NCBI GenBank assembly: GCA_030586155.1 | Contig: CP130741.1 | Span: forward strand, 1,916,680-1,980,679 | Reading direction: 5' to 3' | DNA length: 64,000 nucleotides | Source: Eubacteriaceae bacterium ES3 | GTDB lineage: Bacteria > Bacillota > Clostridia > Eubacteriales > Eubacteriaceae | Part shown: positions 61,952-64,000 of the stretch, one piece after another | How positions within the stretch are numbered: the stretch's first letter is position 1 | Layout: each line of letters begins with the position of its first letter | Program-made: the position numbers and the translations under genes | The notes under the pieces: generated by a model | Databases searched by the model: none | What the model saw: the letters and a program-made list of their open reading frames with translations, nothing else | What the model was told of the DNA's origin: nothing

Positions 61952-62788
61952 TCAAACCTCCACTTGTTCTTCTGAATTTCTGGCTGGATTAGTGTCACTC
62001 AAAAAAATCGTTCCAATTTCCTGACCTTCAAGAATCTCATATAGCACATCACAGTGCGCTCCAGAAGCGATAATAACATCTATGCCACAATCTGTAGCAT
62101 ACTGGGCTGCTCCCAGTTTAGTTATCATTCCACCAGTACCAAGACCGGAAGAACTTGCACCCGCCAATTTCATCAGATCCTGATCAACCTGATAAACCGT
62201 GCGAATCAGTTTTGCATCCTGATTTTTGACAGGATTATCATCGTATAGTCCATCGACATCTGAAAGAATAATCAGTAAATCAGCACCAACAATATCAGCC
62301 GTCATCGCTGAAAGTATATCATTATCACCAAAACATTCTTCCTGAATTTCATCAGTTGCCACACAGTCATTCTCATTAACAATAGGGATAATACCATTTT
62401 CAATCAGGGCATTAAATGTATTTGTTACGTTGCTTCTTTTAATCGAATGTTTGAAAACATCCTTAGTCAAAAGGATTTGACCTACTGTCTGATTAAACTC
62501 ATCAAACAGCTTCTGATACACCCGCATCAGAAGCCCCTGACCAACCGAAGCCGCCGCCTGTTTGTCTCTCAGGATTTTTGGTCGCTCCTTTAGTCCCATC
62601 CGGTTCATCCCGGCACCAATCGCGCCCGATGAAACAAGTACCATTCTTTTACCGCTGTTTTCGAGATCGGTTAAAACTCTGGCCAGACGTTCCATCTTTC
62701 TCAAATCAAGGGTGCCATTTTCATGGGTGACTGAGGTTGTTCCCATTTTAACAACAATTCGTTTTGCTTCTTTAACTTTACTTCGCAT
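61952..62788 (-). CDS. proB: Glutamate 5-kinase
   Basis: 278 residues, amino-acid-kinase fold: KRIVVKMGTTSVTHENG, LVSSGAIGAGMNRMGL, NENDCVATDEI and GTGGMITKLGAAQ. It phosphorylates glutamate in proline synthesis. It has no C-terminal PUA domain (E. coli ProB is 367 residues), as is common in some Firmicutes. proA is not adjacent, at least in this window. Confidence 0.92.
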   Translation of the reverse strand: MRSKVKEAKRIVVKMGTTSVTHENGTLDLRKMERLARVLTDLENSGKRMVLVSSGAIGAGMNRMGLKERPKILRDKQAAASVGQGLLMRVYQKLFDEFNQTVGQILLTKDVFKHSIKRSNVTNTFNALIENGIIPIVNENDCVATDEIQEECFGDNDILSAMTADIVGADLLIILSDVDGLYDDNPVKNQDAKLIRTVYQVDQDLMKLAGASSSGLGTGGMITKLGAAQYATDCGIDVIIASGAHCDVLYEILEGQEIGTIFLSDTNPARNSEEQVEV

Positions 62789-62861
62789 TTATTTCTCCTG
62801 ATTGATTATCCTAGTCTTTTATTATATCAAAGAAACATCAAATCCTCAAAATCTTTTTTGA

Positions 62862-64000
62862 TCAGCTGCAACCCGTTGTCGTACCGCAATCCAGACATAC
62901 CTTGCAAGTACCGTTGCGCATTAAACGATCACTTCCACAATGGCTGCAAACCTCGCCATACAGCATCTCACCCTGAATATCCTGCTGATAATGGGTAGTA
63001 TTTTGTTCTTTTTCTTTTATATCACTGCTTACACTGTCAATCCCGTTAATTTCATTCATAACAGTAAAGCTTTTTGGTTTTACCTGACAATTAGAAAAGT
63101 CACCGTGTTCAATATCAATAACCTTACTGATCAGATCAGAAATTGATGAAGCAAATTTAATGTATGGATGACGGGAAACAAATCCTGACGGCTCATATTT
63201 CTGTCCGCGCAGCATTTTTGAAATCTGATCAGGCGGAATATGGTATTGCAGCATATTAGAAATTGATTTCGACAAGGAAGCCAGTAAACCCTTGACTACA
63301 GTCCCCTCTTTGTCAGTCGATACGAAAATCTCGGCAATTCCACCATCTTCATAAAAACCAATTGTTATATACAGTTCAATATCGCCAATCTTAGCCGCAT
63401 GAGTTCGACTTAAACGCATTCCATCAGGTCTGATTCGGGTCGGCTGTTTACTACAGTCTTCTTTTGCAATTTCCAGCAGTTCCTGATACGTATATTCTTC
63501 CAACTGTCGTTCGTGATCTTCTGCCATTCCTGAACTCAAAGGCTGTGAAGCCTTACAACCATCACGATAAACCGCTATCGCTTTGGTTCCCGTTGCATAG
63601 GCTAATAAGTGAATGTTGGCTACCTCTTCCACTGTAGCTTCATGTGGCAGGTTAACTGTTTTCGAAACTGACCCGCTGATCATCGGCGTAATGGCCGAAA
63701 CCATTAAAACATGGCCCATCGGAGAAATTGTATTGGCTGTATCAAATACATTTCTGTGTTCTTTTTTAAGATGCGGTGCTCCAGCTATTCCATCATGAAC
63801 AAAGTAGCCTTCTTCATCCTTTTGAAGCATATAAGAAAGAATATCGCTTATTTCATTTTCCTGATATCCCAGATTTGCCAGGGCTGTTTCAATGACAGGA
63901 TTAACAATTTCCATCGAACCGCCGCCAATGAGCTTTTTGAACACAACATGATTATAAAATGGTTCTACTGAAGTTGCCCCGCAGTCCATGGCAAAAGAAA
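62862..64000 (-). CDS. nrdJ: Vitamin-B12-dependent ribonucleotide reductase, 3' part
   Basis: The gene runs off the right edge; 379 codons are visible in frame to base 64000. It matches the C-terminal part of NrdJ: HRNVFDTANTISPMGHVLMVSAITPMISGSVSKTVNLP, ATVEEVANIHLLAYATGTKAIAVYRDGCKASQPLS, a TSCPD-type domain, and a C-terminal cysteine-rich tail CSHCGSDRLMRNGTCKVCLDCGTTTGCS. NrdJ reduces ribonucleotides with adenosylcobalamin and needs no oxygen. It ties the corrinoid genes at the other end of the window to DNA synthesis. Confidence 0.9.
   Translation of the reverse strand, partial: SFAMDCGATSVEPFYNHVVFKKLIGGGSMEIVNPVIETALANLGYQENEISDILSYMLQKDEEGYFVHDGIAGAPHLKKEHRNVFDTANTISPMGHVLMVSAITPMISGSVSKTVNLPHEATVEEVANIHLLAYATGTKAIAVYRDGCKASQPLSSGMAEDHERQLEEYTYQELLEIAKEDCSKQPTRIRPDGMRLSRTHAAKIGDIELYITIGFYEDGGIAEIFVSTDKEGTVVKGLLASLSKSISNMLQYHIPPDQISKMLRGQKYEPSGFVSRHPYIKFASSISDLISKVIDIEHGDFSNCQVKPKSFTVMNEINGIDSVSSDIKEKEQNTTHYQQDIQGEMLYGEVCSHCGSDRLMRNGTCKVCLDCGTTTGCS

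Overview
The window looks like chromosome of an anaerobic, low-to-mid GC Gram-positive bacterium, most likely an acetogen-like member of the Clostridia (Acetobacterium/Eubacterium type). The evidence is a FabK/FabT-style clostridial fatty-acid cluster, corrinoid salvage with several cobalamin riboswitches, a B12-dependent ribonucleotide reductase, a lipoprotein-type binding protein and ferredoxin-domain aldo/keto reductases. The genus is inference; no rRNA or tRNA gene is visible.

Layout. (1) 1-14240, minus strand: a corrinoid locus. One cobalamin riboswitch leads a long, tightly overlapping operon: binding protein, FecCD-type permease, ATPase with an extra C-terminal domain, CbiZ, CobN-like chelatase, SPASM radical SAM protein, ABC-2 exporter pair, and two ChlI-type AAA+ chelatase subunits (the second cut by the window edge). 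A second riboswitch precedes cobK and a third, compact one precedes an orphan eutP-like GTPase. (2) About 14310-17280: a three-gene transposon (zinc-binding protein, DDE transposase, ExeA/TnsC-like ATPase). (3) 17634-24418: a large chemoreceptor, then housekeeping genes gloA, recO, era, dgkA, ybeY and a histidine phosphatase. (4) 24568-36264, plus strand: a DMT transporter, a FabK-like oxidoreductase, then the type II fatty-acid operon fabT-fabH-acpP-fabK-fabD-fabG-fabF-accB-fabZ-accC-accD-accA. A near-perfect 25-bp palindrome sits on the -10 box of its promoter.

(5) 36352-47379, mostly minus: zinc-ribbon membrane protein, cyclophilin, Fur-family regulator, an ArsR regulator with a four-domain CoA-disulfide reductase/rhodanese/TusA/DsrE protein, a Nif11-like protein, a YczE-like membrane protein, two ferredoxin-type aldo/keto reductases around a MerR regulator, an exported phosphatidylserine-decarboxylase-like protein and an acetyltransferase. 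(6) 47449-54520: two signalling operons, one coupling an ICMT-like methyltransferase, a GH3-family protein and a 7TM-GAF-GGDEF-HD-GYP protein, the other a FIST sensor with a soluble chemoreceptor. (7) 54668-57940: a P-type cation ATPase behind a yybP-ykoY (Mn2+) riboswitch. The roughly 430-bp leader between them carries five 59-bp hairpin-forming tandem repeats and a 19-bp perfect inverted repeat. (8) 57996-64000: valS, an MGDG-synthase-like glycosyltransferase, a small membrane protein, proB and the 3' part of nrdJ.

The most unusual items are the riboswitch-controlled CobN/radical SAM/exporter operon, the GH3/methyltransferase/HD-GYP operon, and the repeat-filled leader of the Mn2+-riboswitch ATPase. 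Functions are read from sequence motifs and remembered family features; no database search was possible.
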